From: Emiliania huxleyi CCMP1516 | Taxonomy: Eukaryota > Haptophyta > Isochrysidales > Noelaerhabdaceae | Length of the DNA stretch: 64,000 nt | NCBI RefSeq assembly: GCF_000372725.1 | Contig: NW_005199684.1 | Location: 366,838 to 430,837, forward strand | Direction of reading: 5' to 3' | Notes under the pieces: model-generated | The model's input: the letters and a program-made list of their open reading frames with translations, nothing else | Told to the model about the DNA's origin: nothing | The model's database searches: none | Shown here: positions 21,473 through 31,248 of the stretch, piece after piece | How the letters are laid out: each line of letters opens with the position of its first letter | Position numbering within the stretch: the stretch's first letter is position 1 | Translations under genes and position numbers: made by a program

Positions 21473-21859
21473 ATGACCGTCAAGCGTCGCTGCCACGGCC
21501 GCAACAAGAAGGGGCGCGGCCACGTCAACCGCGTGCGCTGCGTGTCCACGGGTAAGGCGATCCCCAAGGACAAGGCGATCAAGCGCTTCATCGTGCGCAA
21601 CATCGTCGAGGCGTCCGCGCTGCGCGATATCCGCGAGTCGTCGTGCATCGAGGGCTACCAGCTGCCCAAGATCTACATCAAGCAGTTCTACTCGATCGAG
21701 GCTGCGATCCACCAGCGCATCGTGCGCGTCCGCTCGCGCGAGCTCCGCCGCTCGCGCGAGCCGCCCCAGCGCAACCGTCCCGCCTTCACTCCGCGTGAGG
21801 GCGCTGCGGCGGGCGGCGCGGGCGGCCCGCCCAAGCCCGCCGCGCCGGTCGGCGCTTAG
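21473..21859 (+). CDS. RPS26: 40S ribosomal protein eS26, zinc-ligand-poor form
   Basis: A single exon encodes 128 residues. The N-terminal 100 residues follow eS26 closely: [36 protein letters not shown] and VRVRSRE...PPQR. eS26 sits at the mRNA exit of the small subunit. In typical eS26 one zinc is held by cysteines at 23, 26, 74 and 77. Here residue 23 is Cys, but 26 is Thr ([13 protein letters not shown]), 74 is Ser and 77 is Ala (FYSIEAAIH), so the site cannot bind zinc in the usual way. The C-terminal tail (about residues 104-128) is Gly/Ala/Pro-rich. A polypyrimidine/CCCC stretch (21417-21440) precedes the ATG. This could be the only eS26 or a divergent paralogue. Confidence 0.92.
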   Translation: MTVKRRCHGRNKKGRGHVNRVRCVSTGKAIPKDKAIKRFIVRNIVEASALRDIRESSCIEGYQLPKIYIKQFYSIEAAIHQRIVRVRSRELRRSREPPQRNRPAFTPREGAAAGGAGGPPKPAAPVGA

Positions 21860-22236
21860 GCGGGCGCGCGAGGGGGGGGGAGATCGCGCCGCCGCTCTGC
21901 GCGCGCGCGCCTACGAGGGGGCGAGGCGCGTGCGCCGTTGCGGCGGCAGGGACTGCTCCGCTGAGATGCTGCGCCTCCCGGGGAGGAGGGCCCCCCGGGC
22001 CAGCAGAGTGTTTGAGCCGGGTCCCGCAGCGGCCTCAGTCTCCCTATCTTTTATCGCAGAGCTCTGTGCAAAAAACAACCGGCGACGTACGCGTGCGCGC
22101 GGTGCGGCGGCGAGGCGCGGGGAGCGAGGTGCGCCAGTACGCGGTGTATGTTGTGGCTTGTCCTTGTGCTCTGTGTGTGGAGAGACGATCACACCGCCCC
22201 CCTCCGCCCGCGTCGGCGCGGAAAGCGCCCAGGCCC

Positions 22237-24700
22237 CTATGCCGCCTCCTCCCCTCGCGCGTAGTCGGATGCGATGCTTGCCGCGGCGAACCCAAACAGG
22301 CCGACGCACGCCAGCCCCGCCCACGCCGCGGCGCCCGCCGGCACGCTCGGCCTGGGGGGCGGGGGAGGAGGAGGATCACACGGGACGCCGGCGGGCGCAG
22401 GGGGGCGGGGGAGGCGTCTCGCTTCGCCGTGGTGTCGTGTAATACGCGTGCGTGCTCCCCGCTTGGAGCACACTCCACCAAGGCCGCATCTAAGGCTGGG
22501 AGGCCCGTCCAGCGGAGCGAGGAGAGGCATCGCCGGCGGCGCGAGGCGCGCGACTGCGGCGAAGGCTGCGCAGTGCCTGAGCAGGGGCGGAGGGGAAGGG
22601 AGGGGTGTGTACGCGGTGTCGTGCAGGCACTGTGTTGAGGGACACCGCGCTCCGGGATACAGCGGGAGGAGGCTGCAGCATGTAGCCGCACGCGCGTCTG
22701 AGCGACCGGCTGGAGTGCAAAGGGTGCTACCGCCCGCGTCTAGGGGCGCAGTGTACCAGGCCGCGAGCGTGGCGTGCAGCAGCAGCGTGTGCGCGGCGGG
22801 CGACGGCGCCTCGTCCACAGCGCCAGCGGGTGAGTCTGATTCTCATCGAGCTGTGGGGACGACTACTTGCGCTCGTTGATGCCTCGTCCACCGCCAGCTG
22901 GTAGCGCGTGACGAAGGTCGGCATCGAGTACATGAGGTGGTGGTAGATGCCGACGGGCAGGACCGAGTTGGAGAGGCCGAACATGAGCGAGACTGTCCAG
23001 TAGAACTCGGCGCAGAGCAGCCTGCCGAGGGGCGGCCGAGGGGCGGCCGAGGTGAGGCGGCCGAAGTGAGGTAGCCCAGGTGTGGCCGAGGGGCGGCCGA
23101 GGGGCAGCCGAGGTGAGGCGGCCGAAGTGAGGTAGCCCAGGTGTGGCCGAGGGGCGGCCGAGGGGCGGCCGAGGTCGCTGTCTGTGTCTGTGTCTATAGC
23201 CGAGATGCGGCGGGGCGGGGCGGGGGGGGGGGGGGTCACCCGTTGAGGAGGCCGTTGGCGAGGGCGTGGTTGAGGAGGCCTAGGTTGGCGGTGGCGCAAG
23301 CGATCACGATTGACCATTCGTGAGCCGGCGCCCAGCGGTACTGGCACGCCGGCGGTGAGGGCGATGAGGGACGCCGAGCCGAGCACGGGGCAGCCGCCTA
23401 GCCGCGGTAGATCCGAGGTAGATCCGAGATCGCTCCGAGATCGAGCCGAGCACGGGGCAGCCGCCGAGAGTGAGCGGGGCGGCGAGCAGCTGCTGGACGT
23501 ACACCTGGCCAGATGTGGGGAGATATGGGGAGATTTAGGGAGATATCTGGACGTACACCTGGGGCCGGCGAGGTGAGCCGAGATTAGCTGAGATTAGCCG
23601 AGAGCCGAGATGAGCTGGACGTACACCTGGCCGGCGAGATGAGCCGAGCTGAGCCGAGATGAGCAGACGTACTCGAGCCGAAGTGTAGCCGAGAGCTAGC
23701 CGAGAGATGGCTCAGTGAGCAGCTCTAGCTACTGGCGCACACCTCGAAGGCCACGACGCCGACGCACGCAAGCACCGCACCCACGGGCGAGTCGCCTGGC
23801 CGATAAGAGCCGAGATCAGATAGAGCCGAGATGAAACCACCGCGCGCGCGAGGCGCCGTGCTCCGCGGCGTAGTTTGCGGGCAGAGAGACGCTCTCTTCG
23901 CTCCACGAAACATGCGGGTTCAGCCAGCGCAGCAGCCGTACCTAGCAGGACGGCTCCTGGACGGTTCCTGGAAGGCTCCGAGAAGGTTCCCGGGAAGGGC
24001 GATAGCGGGCCGCGGCTTGGCCAACTCGCACACCGACGCTCCACACCTCCTCCTCCTCCTCCTCTCTCTCCCTCTCCCTCTCTATCACTCTCGAATTGGC
24101 CCAGTCGCACATCGATGCTCCACAGCGCGAAAGGCAGCACCGCGTGCGCGAGCTCGACGCCGCTCCCGGCCACCTGGCCAGCGGCAGCCGATGTGTCGCC
24201 GAGGTGTCGCCGAGGTGTCGCTGTGGCTGATAAGTCACCGGCAACGGCTGCCACCCCGAGGCGACCGCGGCGGAGGCGAGGAGAGGAGCCGAGAGGCCGA
24301 GCAGCTGGAAGGTGTAGCTCTTCGGCGGCGTCACGCCGCGCGCCTTTGCGGTGATCGGGTGCAGGTCCGTCCCGCACGCGCTCCAGCCGGCAGCGACGAG
24401 CGCCGAAGAGGCCGCCATCGTGAGCAGAGGCACGCTGCACGCTCCCGGGTCGAGCGAGGCCGTGCTCCACCAGTCGGGCAGGCCCGGGACGCACGCGGCA
24501 AACAGGGCCGCCGAACCGGCAAGCACTGCGGAGGAGCGGCCCACGGTCGCCGGCAGGACCTCCGCCGAATAGGGCTTGCCGTCGAAGACCGGTGCCGTGG
24601 CCCTCGCCGCCGCCATACGAATGACCGGCGTCCGCGGCGATGGCGTGAGAGCGCTCGCAGAGGTGCAGGCGAGGAGACAGAATCGCAGTAGCATGTGCAT
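22237..24700 (-). CDS. multi-pass membrane protein with signal peptide, unknown function
   Basis: About eight exons on the minus strand join without stops. Exon 1 (from 24700) begins with a signal peptide (LLRFCLLACTSASAL) and has two hydrophobic segments (SSAVLAGSAALFAAC; LLGLSAPLLASAAVA). Later exons encode VELAHAVLPFALWSIDVRLG; RLLRWLNPHVSWSEESVSL; SPVGAVLACVGVVAFE; VYVQQLLAAPLTLGGCPVLG; YRWAPAHEWSIVIACATANL; CAEFYWTVSLMFGLSNSVLP with HHLMYSMPTFV; and a last exon ending AGLACVGLFGFAAASIASDY...EEAA with stop at 22237. At least seven hydrophobic helices are present. I do not recognise the family; a plastid-envelope or ER protein is possible from the leader. Several introns are very short (about 34-43 bases, GC-AG), and two show exon-copy direct repeats (23375/23442; 22808/22878). 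Exon ends are approximate. Confidence 0.6.
23020..23200. repeat. GGGGCGGCCGA / AGCCCAGGTG intronic repeats
   Basis: GAGGGGCGGCCGAG is repeated at least seven times, interleaved with two copies of a longer GGTGAGGCGGCCGAAGTGAG unit (about 23050 and 23112), filling the intron between the last two membrane-protein exons. Confidence 0.85.
23375..23465 (-). repeat. introner-like intron with exact 24-bp exon copy
   Basis: A 24-base segment beginning CGAGCCGAGCACGGGGCAGC is identical at 23375-23398 and 23442-23465, 67 bases apart. On the coding strand the intron starts CTCG|GCGGCTGCC and ends CTAG|GCGGCTGCC, so both GC donor and AG acceptor come from the duplicated exon. The filler is GATCTCGGA/GATCTACC repeats. 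Confidence 0.9.
23493..23620. repeat. triplicated acceptor segment CTGGACGTACACCTGG
   Basis: CTGGACGTACACCTGG occurs at 23493-23508, 23548-23563 and 23605-23620. On the coding strand it is CCAG|GTGTACGTCCAG, the acceptor of the VYVQQLL exon, copied twice into the upstream intron between AGCCGAGAT-type strings. Confidence 0.9.
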
Positions 24701-24759
24701 TCGTGGCTCGCTGCAATGCGGCCGGCACTGCAGCAGGATTCGGGCAACGCACACTGTAT

Positions 24760-25215
24760 GGGAGGACGGCACGCGCGCACGCCGCCACCACAAACAACAA
24801 ACAAACACGTTAGTGTTGTTTGGTATTGAAGGTATTGCTAAAAATCTCTCTCCCCAAACAACAGACAGGCAAAACAAACTCAGACAGGGATTTTAAGGAG
24901 AGGAGTATGTGTTGCTAGCCGTCGCCCACCCTTGCGCCTTGTGGGCGTCTGCCTCTTCCACAATCTCTCTTTGCAGTCTGTCGCCCTTCATGCCGCCTCG
25001 CGGTCGTCCCACTCCTCTCGTCGTTCTCTCTCCAACTCGCAACTGTCTGTCGCTTCATCCTCTGTCTGTCTCGCCGCTCTCCTCTGCGGCTCTGCGCCTC
25101 GTCCTGCGACGCCGCCGCCGCCTGCCGATCCCTTGCTCTCGCGGCTTCACCCGCCTCTCGGCGCAACTCCGCCCTCCTCGCGGTGTATTTTGGCCCCTCG
25201 AGTTTATCATCAAGC
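24760..25215. mobile_element. dispersed repeat R1, copy c
   Basis: It shares GGGAGGACGGCAC, CAGGGATTTTAAGGAGAGG, GCTAGCCGTCGCCCACCC, CATGCCRCCTCGCGGTCGTC and GCGCAACTCCGYCCTCCTCG with copy a, but is more diverged. No gene is supported between 24,701 and 25,502 apart from this copy; a short open frame with ATG at 25296 lies between it and the next gene. Confidence 0.65.
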
Positions 25216-25502
25216 TCTCCTCGGTCCTCGCGCAAGAACCACATTTTTCTGACTCCCACTCCGATCATTTCACATTTGCCGCCAAGACCCAAGTCATGTC
25301 GTTGCTCAGGTCCACTCTCGTTTCGAACACTCCTCTGTGAGTCTGGCAGGTGGCAGCTCTCTCTCTCCTGCTTCTTCTGCCGATCGGTACAAAGTAGTTG
25401 GCTCGCCGCCGCATTCTGTGAGTTGCCTTCCGGAGTGCCCGCCGTTTGCGTTGGCGACAGTAACGCCGAACCTGCTGGGCCGAGGCGAGAGGACGCGGGA
25501 GA

Positions 25503-26706
25503 ATGGCGGACTATCCTCCGCAGGAAGGGCACGGCGTCGAGGGAGTGCAGGTGGACGTGCCTGGAGTGCCGGGTGTGGTGCCAAAGCCGGTCAACAACCG
25601 CCGGATTGGTGACGCGAGAATTGAGGGGGACGACATCGCCGACGGCTACCCCACAAAGATGCTGGGGATCTGTGTGGCATCAGTCTGGCTCATCGCCGCA
25701 GCGGCTGCACCCCGTAATGGTTACATGAGCTTGGACAATGGATCGGGTGACTTGTGGGACGTGGATCTGGACGGGCCGCACACCTATTGCATCGTCGTTG
25801 GGTCCATTGCGCTCACCCTTTGTGCGATCGTGCTCATGCTCATCAAGTACAAGCCGGAACCGCTCGAGAAGGTGATCTGCAACATTCGTGGCTCGCCCGT
25901 CAAAGGCGAGCAGTTTGTCGCCATCTTCCTCGTCTTTTGGTGGGCGGCGGCTGCAGCGGTGGGAACCTTCTACTCGCCTTTTGAGACCAACGTCGGGAAT
26001 GGCTATTTCGCTCTCTGGGCACCGCGTCCCCGCCGCCCGCCCGAGGGCGACGTGACCTCTCGCCGCGGCTTGCTCACCCCGGCCTCCTCCCACTGCAGGC
26101 TGGGTTCGGCTTCTCTCTCTCCGCGCTCGGCGACTGCTACGAGACGGTGCGCAAGCAGCTGACAAAGAGCCGGTCGAGGTTGTCTAAAGCGGGCGGATTT
26201 GGTGCGCACCCAGAGCCTCCCTTTGGGCAAAGCTCGGCTGTGAAGCCACCCTTCTTGGTAGGCTCGCGCGACGACCTCTCGATCCACGCGCCTGCGATGG
26301 GCCTCTTTTGCGCGTGCATGGTTCTGCTGTTTGCGTGCATCAAGCCGCTCAGCGATGCCAACGAGGATGACCAAGATCTGTGGGAGGCGATCCTGGGCAT
26401 CGTCGCCTCGATCATTACGATTATTATGACCCTGCTCTTCAAGTGCCTTGACGAGCAAGGATGTGTCGTTAAGCTCATGGTGTCGGTCATTGCGTGCTTG
26501 TGGATCATTACTGCCGGCATCCTCACCTTCCGCCAGGCACCTCATCGCCCCTCCACGCAACGCCCCAGACCCCCTTCCCTCAATGACGCTCTCGTCCACT
26601 CTCCGCCCAACAGCCCTTCACCGAGACCTCCAACGGGTTCTTTGCCTCGTATGCGAGCCTCTTCTTCTGCTTTCAACTCGTTGCGATCACATTCTTTGAG
26701 AAGTGA
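25503..26706 (+). CDS. eight-span membrane protein built of two four-span units
   Basis: Three exons (25503-26018, 26099-26536, 26614-26706) join in phase 0 to 347 residues; both donors are GC (CTCTGG|GC and CGCCAG|GC). Hydrophobic segments: LGICVASVWLIAAAAA, IVVGSIALTLCAIVLMLI, FVAIFLVFWWAAAAAVGTF, GYFALWAGFGFSLSAL, then after a hydrophilic linker GLFCACMVLLFACI, ILGIVASIITIIMTLLF, LMVSVIACLWIITAGILTF and FFASYASLFFCFQLVAITFF. Both halves repeat a four-helix pattern, as in MARVEL-type tetraspans, suggesting an internal duplication. The N-terminus has no signal peptide. No family is recognised, and function cannot be inferred beyond membrane localisation. The last helix becomes visible only after splicing. 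Confidence 0.8.
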
Positions 26707-27062
26707 CAAATATCGGCAGAAGGGGACGCGCCGTGACCCAATCCGATGCATGCACTGGCTGTGCGCACCTGATCGTAGCAGGATCGCAAGTTGACGCAAT
26801 GTAGGTTGAGGGCACTACCTGCGCAGCCACACCGCGCACACCCAATGAGTAGACACTACGAGGGGGGCACATATTCTCGAGCCGATTTCTGTTAATTTCT
26901 TTCAAGTTTCATATCTTGGTAGTCTTTGTCTTTGTGCGGCGAGAGTTGAAAAAGCCACACGTCACGAACGCACAGCACCTGCGGTGCGTGGTGACGCAGA
27001 CGGCATATAGTACGCTAGAGACAAGGAGAGAGTGCGGTTTACGCGCGTGCGCGCGGCGTGGG

Positions 27063-27728
27063 CTACATTGCCTCCTCCCCCCCAGCTCTCTCCTCGGCTC
27101 GCATCATGGGCCGCAGCCGAGGTGGAACGACGGTGTGCAAAGAGAGAGCTGGCTTTGCGCGCCGAGCCTGGGAGGCGTGCCGCAACTCGTTCGGAACTGG
27201 TCCAGGCGGCAACGGAGTGAAGCACACGTCTCGCAGCAGCACCATCGCAAACATCGCTTCCAGACCGAGACCAGTTGTTGAGTGAAGCAGCAAGAATGCA
27301 AAGCGTGCCGTGGTGTGAGGCCCATAGACATGGATGGGAAAGCCAGGCATGAAGGAGAATATGACACCGCCCGCACAAAATCCCCAGTAGACGCTCATCA
27401 GGGCAGCGCCTGCCAACGTAAGCACCACGGCAATTGACCTGACCAGCGAATTATCCGTTGAGTTCACGCACACTGCAGCGAGAGCCATGCAAGCATCTCC
27501 TCCCAGGGCGAGATTCATCATCATGGTAGGCGCAACAGCTGCTGCCGATAGACGCAGTGCGACCGAAGCAGCTACGTAGACGATAGTTACAGCTGAAATC
27601 TGGCTCTCTCTCGGTAAGCTGATCTCGACCATCGAAATGATGGAGTCGATTGCCTGGATCAGCGCCCCTCCCAGCTCATCCGAGGCCCGATCGGCCAGCA
27701 ACAGCCAGCCAGGCATATCGTCGGCCAT
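27063..27728 (-). CDS. four-span membrane protein, unknown
   Basis: A single exon encodes 221 residues. Hydrophobic segments include ISAVTIVYVAASVALRLSAA, LALGGDACMALAAVC, VLTLAGAALMSVYWGFCAGG and FAFLLLHSTTGLGLEAMFAM; the C-terminus is basic and Pro/Arg-rich (VVPPRLRPMMRAEER). It converges with the eight-span gene, with about 350 bases between stop codons, and resembles it in composition but not in clear sequence. Function unknown. Confidence 0.65.
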   Translation of the reverse strand: MADDMPGWLLLADRASDELGGALIQAIDSIISMVEISLPRESQISAVTIVYVAASVALRLSAAAVAPTMMMNLALGGDACMALAAVCVNSTDNSLVRSIAVVLTLAGAALMSVYWGFCAGGVIFSFMPGFPIHVYGPHTTARFAFLLLHSTTGLGLEAMFAMVLLRDVCFTPLPPGPVPNELRHASQARRAKPALSLHTVVPPRLRPMMRAEERAGGEEAM

Positions 27729-27822
27729 TCGTGGAACGCTGTCTCCTTGCGTGCCACTTGCGCGACCGCCTACCTACAGTGTACGTCCCAAGGAATGAAT
27801 GAAGATTTTTACCCTCTCGTTG

Positions 27823-27930
27823 ACTTTTAGCTTACCTGGGAGAAAAGGGAGACCGGGCTGTGTTCTCTATTTCGTTGTACGTACTTTTAGCTTACTGGGA
27901 GAAAAGGGAGAGGGGGTTGTTTGTGTTCTC
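27823..27930. repeat. dispersed repeat R2, two adjacent copies
   Basis: ACTTTTAGCTTAC-TGGGAGAAAAGG followed by a T-rich TGTGTTCTCT occurs twice (27825-27865 and 27882-27930) and once at 10290-10335. The flanking 27,729-28,338 has no recognisable gene. Confidence 0.75.
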
Positions 27931-28338
27931 TAGGCCCCCAAGGGCCCTACGCGCGGCGTGAGAGCTCGGAAGCGAGCTTTGCACGGCGGTCGAGGCTCTC
28001 TCTCTCTCGTTGTACGTATGTGGCTCTTTCCTACATTCCCGTAGGAGGGGCCCCCACCCAGCCAGGGCGCAGGGGCAGGGCCGCCGCCCATCAAAAAGGA
28101 CTGCGGTACTCGAGTAGAAGACGCCCAATCTTGCCGCGCAAGAACCATACATCTCTTTTCACCTACCAACCTTAAGAAAGGCTCGCCCCGCTCTGGTGTC
28201 GGGATCTAGCCGGCCGCGGGCTAAATAAAGGCCCCCCGCGTCCGGGGCGGCTTGCAAGCGCCGGCCTCGATGTCGGGGGACTAGCAAGAGCGAGAGTTTG
28301 GCCTACTTGTTAAATAACACTCAGGCGCGTGAGCTGGC

Positions 28339-30918
28339 ATGTCTGAAAAAGAGAGAAATATTGCGCCCGCCGAAAAGTCGAGTAGTCGACTCGCGCCGAA
28401 GCGAAGCGTTACAGTCTGCATGGACGCCGACAAAGGCGACTACGTCGAGGAGGAGGGGCACCTCGCGCCGCCGCCTCAGCTGGACGGTGGCGGTGCGGTG
28501 GTGGACTCGGAGGAGCTTCGCGCCGGCGCTCAGGATGAGCGCGCTGCAGCAGCGACGGAGGCAGCGCGGCTCGCTGATGGAGCAAAGCAGGCGGCGCAGG
28601 AGTCGGCGCTGCTCGAGGCACGGGAGGAGCGCGATCGGCTGGCCGCGGTGGCAAGCCCTTTGGATGAGGCAAAGCGGTCCCTCGAGGCGGCGAGACGGAA
28701 GCGCGACGCCCTATACTCGCAGCTCGAATCGGCTGAGGTCCACCTCGCAACTGTCGCGGCGGCGAGAAATGCGGCGGAGAGGAAGCTGGACCGGCTGGCG
28801 GAGCGCGAAGGGAGGCAGCGACAAGTCTCGCCTGTCCGAAATGCCCCGCCAGTCTCATTAGGCCAGGCGCCTTCGGCCTCTGACGCAAAGGCGATGAGGG
28901 ACTCCTTGAAGCGAGTCAAGGAGGAGATTCGGGCGATGGAGCTCCGTCTCCCGGCTCACGAGGAGGCTCGCTTCCACGTGGAGAAGCTTCAGAACGAGCG
29001 CCGGAGCGCCAAAATGCGCGCGGCCGCGCTCAAGGCGGAGATCCGGCGTCTCCTTGACGAGACGACGAGAGAGCGGGGCGTCCTTGCGGCCCTAGAAGCG
29101 GGCGCGGCCCCCACAGACACAGAGCGGCGGGACAATGCGGAGGTGGTGCGGCTCAAGACGGCCATCGCGGCCGAGAACACCGCGCGGGCGTCGGCTGAGC
29201 GCGATGCAGCAGCAACTGCGCGCAAGCTGCGCGTGGTTCACACCGCCCTCGCGGGCTTCTTCACCGCTCACCGCCTTTCCTCTGCGAACTGCACGAGGGA
29301 GGAGCACGGCGCCGCTCTTGCCGAGTACGTGGCTGCGTGCTCCTCCACAGTCCACGAGGCGGAGAAGCGGGTTGGATTTCTAGAGGGCAAGGTGGAGCGT
29401 CTGCAGCAGCTCTACGACGAGGCGGCCGGTGAACTCACAAAGGTGGTGCATGCCAGAACGCGCCGCGCCATGCGACGGCGGCGACCGTTGCCGGCGCTAG
29501 AGCCCGGCATTGAGCGAGCGGCGCCAGAGGAGCTGCCTGCGGCGCCGCCGCCCGAGCCCATACTGGAGAGACAGCGGCCGTGGCGGACGGGCACAAAGCC
29601 GAGGTCGGCAGCGACCGCGCCCAGCCCGAGGCTTGCCAAAGCTGCGCCCAAGCAGGCGCCCAAGCAAGCTCGTTCTCCTGTCCGTGGAGGCCGCCGGTCT
29701 GGACGCAAGCTGGAGGAGAGGGCTGCAAACGTTCCGACCGACCGCGGCGCAAGCAACTCTGCACCGGCACCGAAGCCGTTCTTTGGGCTAGCTGCTGCAG
29801 AGACGAAGACTACAGAGGCCGCAGAGCCGACGCAGGCGACGGTGGCGCAAGTGGTGGAGGCGGTAGAAGAGGAGGGGGCGATGGCGGACATTGATGTGAC
29901 GCAAGCGGTAGGAGCCATGGAGTACCGTGGAGGAGCTAGCGTGGCGAGGCAAGGCTCGGACGAGAGAACAGGGGCGATGGCGGAACAGGTGGCACAGGAT
30001 GCGTCTACTCATCATGAGCCTGCTGATATGGTGGGGCGAGGCGATGCCGCAGACATGCAAGAGGAGACGGCAGTTGCGGCAGTGGAGACCAGCTCGAAGG
30101 CCAAGTCGGAGTCGGAGTCAGAGGTCGAAGCGGTTGAGACGCTAATGCCAGTGCTAATGCCAGCTGAAGCGACAGAGCCGTCTCAGGGATTTACCGACGA
30201 CACGCAGGCCGAAGGTGAAAAGGGCACGGAAACCGACGAGAAGCGGGAGGAGGAGGAGGACACAGCAACCCGTTTGTCAACAAAGCCATCGCCAGCCCAG
30301 CCGGAGCCATCGGAAGCAACGGGCAAGGCGAGCAAAGAGAGAGAGGCGGAGGCGGGGGCGGAGGCGGAGGCAGACATGGAGGCGGAGGTAGCCAAGGTGG
30401 AGGCGGAGGCGGAAGCAGAGGTGTTAGCCGTGGTGGACGTTGAGGCAGAGGCGGAGGAGGAATCAAAGGCGGAAGCGGAGCAAGAGGAGGAGCAGGAGGG
30501 GGACGGGGAGGCGGAGGTTGAGGCGGACGCGAAAGCGGGGTCGGAGATAGAGCAGGATGTGTCGACGACAGCAGTGACCGCGGTTGCAGACACGCTGGAG
30601 GGAGAGAGGGTGACAGTGGGGCAGGCTGAGGACGGCGCGGTGGAGGATACAACGGCGGACAAGGTGGGCAAGGAGGCAAAAGCTGATGAGGTAGAGGGCT
30701 CTGCAACGCCAACGTGGGAGGCCGAGGTGGAGGGTGGGGCAGCGGCAGAGGGTGAGGCCGCGGCGGGGCGGGTTGAGGCATCGGAGGAGGCCGCGGGTGA
30801 GACGGCAGCGCCAGCGGCGGCACCGCCGCCGTCCGACGACCTTGGCGTCGATGACGCCCTTCAGGGTCAGCTGCCATCATCCGACGATCACGATGACATG
30901 GTCATGGACGATGAGTGA
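28339..30918 (+). CDS. coiled-coil protein with acidic Ala/Glu-rich C-terminus
   Basis: One exon encodes 859 residues. Residues about 50-370 are predicted coiled coil (heptads such as LDEAKRSLEAARRKRDALY and RRLLDETTRERG). Residues about 370-480 are basic and Pro/Ala-rich (RRAMRRRRPLPALEPG, KQAPKQARSPVRGG). Residues about 490-859 are a low-complexity acidic tail of VEAEAEAE and EEDTAT type. No catalytic domain is visible. A scaffold, cytoskeletal or nuclear structural role is possible, but this is inference from composition only. Met 27 (MDADKGDY, 28417) is an alternative start. Confidence 0.7.
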   Translation: MSEKERNIAPAEKSSSRLAPKRSVTVCMDADKGDYVEEEGHLAPPPQLDGGGAVVDSEELRAGAQDERAAAATEAARLADGAKQAAQESALLEAREERDRLAAVASPLDEAKRSLEAARRKRDALYSQLESAEVHLATVAAARNAAERKLDRLAEREGRQRQVSPVRNAPPVSLGQAPSASDAKAMRDSLKRVKEEIRAMELRLPAHEEARFHVEKLQNERRSAKMRAAALKAEIRRLLDETTRERGVLAALEAGAAPTDTERRDNAEVVRLKTAIAAENTARASAERDAAATARKLRVVHTALAGFFTAHRLSSANCTREEHGAALAEYVAACSSTVHEAEKRVGFLEGKVERLQQLYDEAAGELTKVVHARTRRAMRRRRPLPALEPGIERAAPEELPAAPPPEPILERQRPWRTGTKPRSAATAPSPRLAKAAPKQAPKQARSPVRGGRRSGRKLEERAANVPTDRGASNSAPAPKPFFGLAAAETKTTEAAEPTQATVAQVVEAVEEEGAMADIDVTQAVGAMEYRGGASVARQGSDERTGAMAEQVAQDASTHHEPADMVGRGDAADMQEETAVAAVETSSKAKSESESEVEAVETLMPVLMPAEATEPSQGFTDDTQAEGEKGTETDEKREEEEDTATRLSTKPSPAQPEPSEATGKASKEREAEAGAEAEADMEAEVAKVEAEAEAEVLAVVDVEAEAEEESKAEAEQEEEQEGDGEAEVEADAKAGSEIEQDVSTTAVTAVADTLEGERVTVGQAEDGAVEDTTADKVGKEAKADEVEGSATPTWEAEVEGGAAAEGEAAAGRVEASEEAAGETAAPAAAPPPSDDLGVDDALQGQLPSSDDHDDMVMDDE

Positions 30919-31248
30919 CCCCACCCCGCCCGCCTCTGCTACCACACTCTCTTTCACGATCCCAGTCTTGTGAAGTTGTGTTGTTCAAAAGACCCGTATA
31001 TACTCAAAAACTCCATCGCCATGACGTGAAGAAACAGACGGCAGAGAACCACATCCCACCAGAATGCAGAAACCATTGCGACACCCACCTTCAGTCACCG
31101 TCGAGCGAGCGGCAACGAAAGCGGGCTGTAGTGTGCGTGGCCACTGCACGGCGCGCGGACACCGTAGCGCCCTCCCACGTAGCTGGGCGAGTCCGCGCAA
31201 CGTACAGGCCGGCCCGCCATGGGGCCCCAGGGGGGGCTCACTTGGGGC
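30919..31248. other. intergenic between convergent genes
   Basis: This holds the 3' regions of the coiled-coil gene (+) and the giant helicase gene (-). No further gene or repeat copy was seen. Confidence 0.5.

Noticed and set aside
25296..25340. Short ATG-led frame (MSLLRSTLVSNTPL) before the eight-span gene
   Set aside because: Fourteen codons ending at 25340 with no link to the downstream frame; possibly an upstream open frame, but unsupported.
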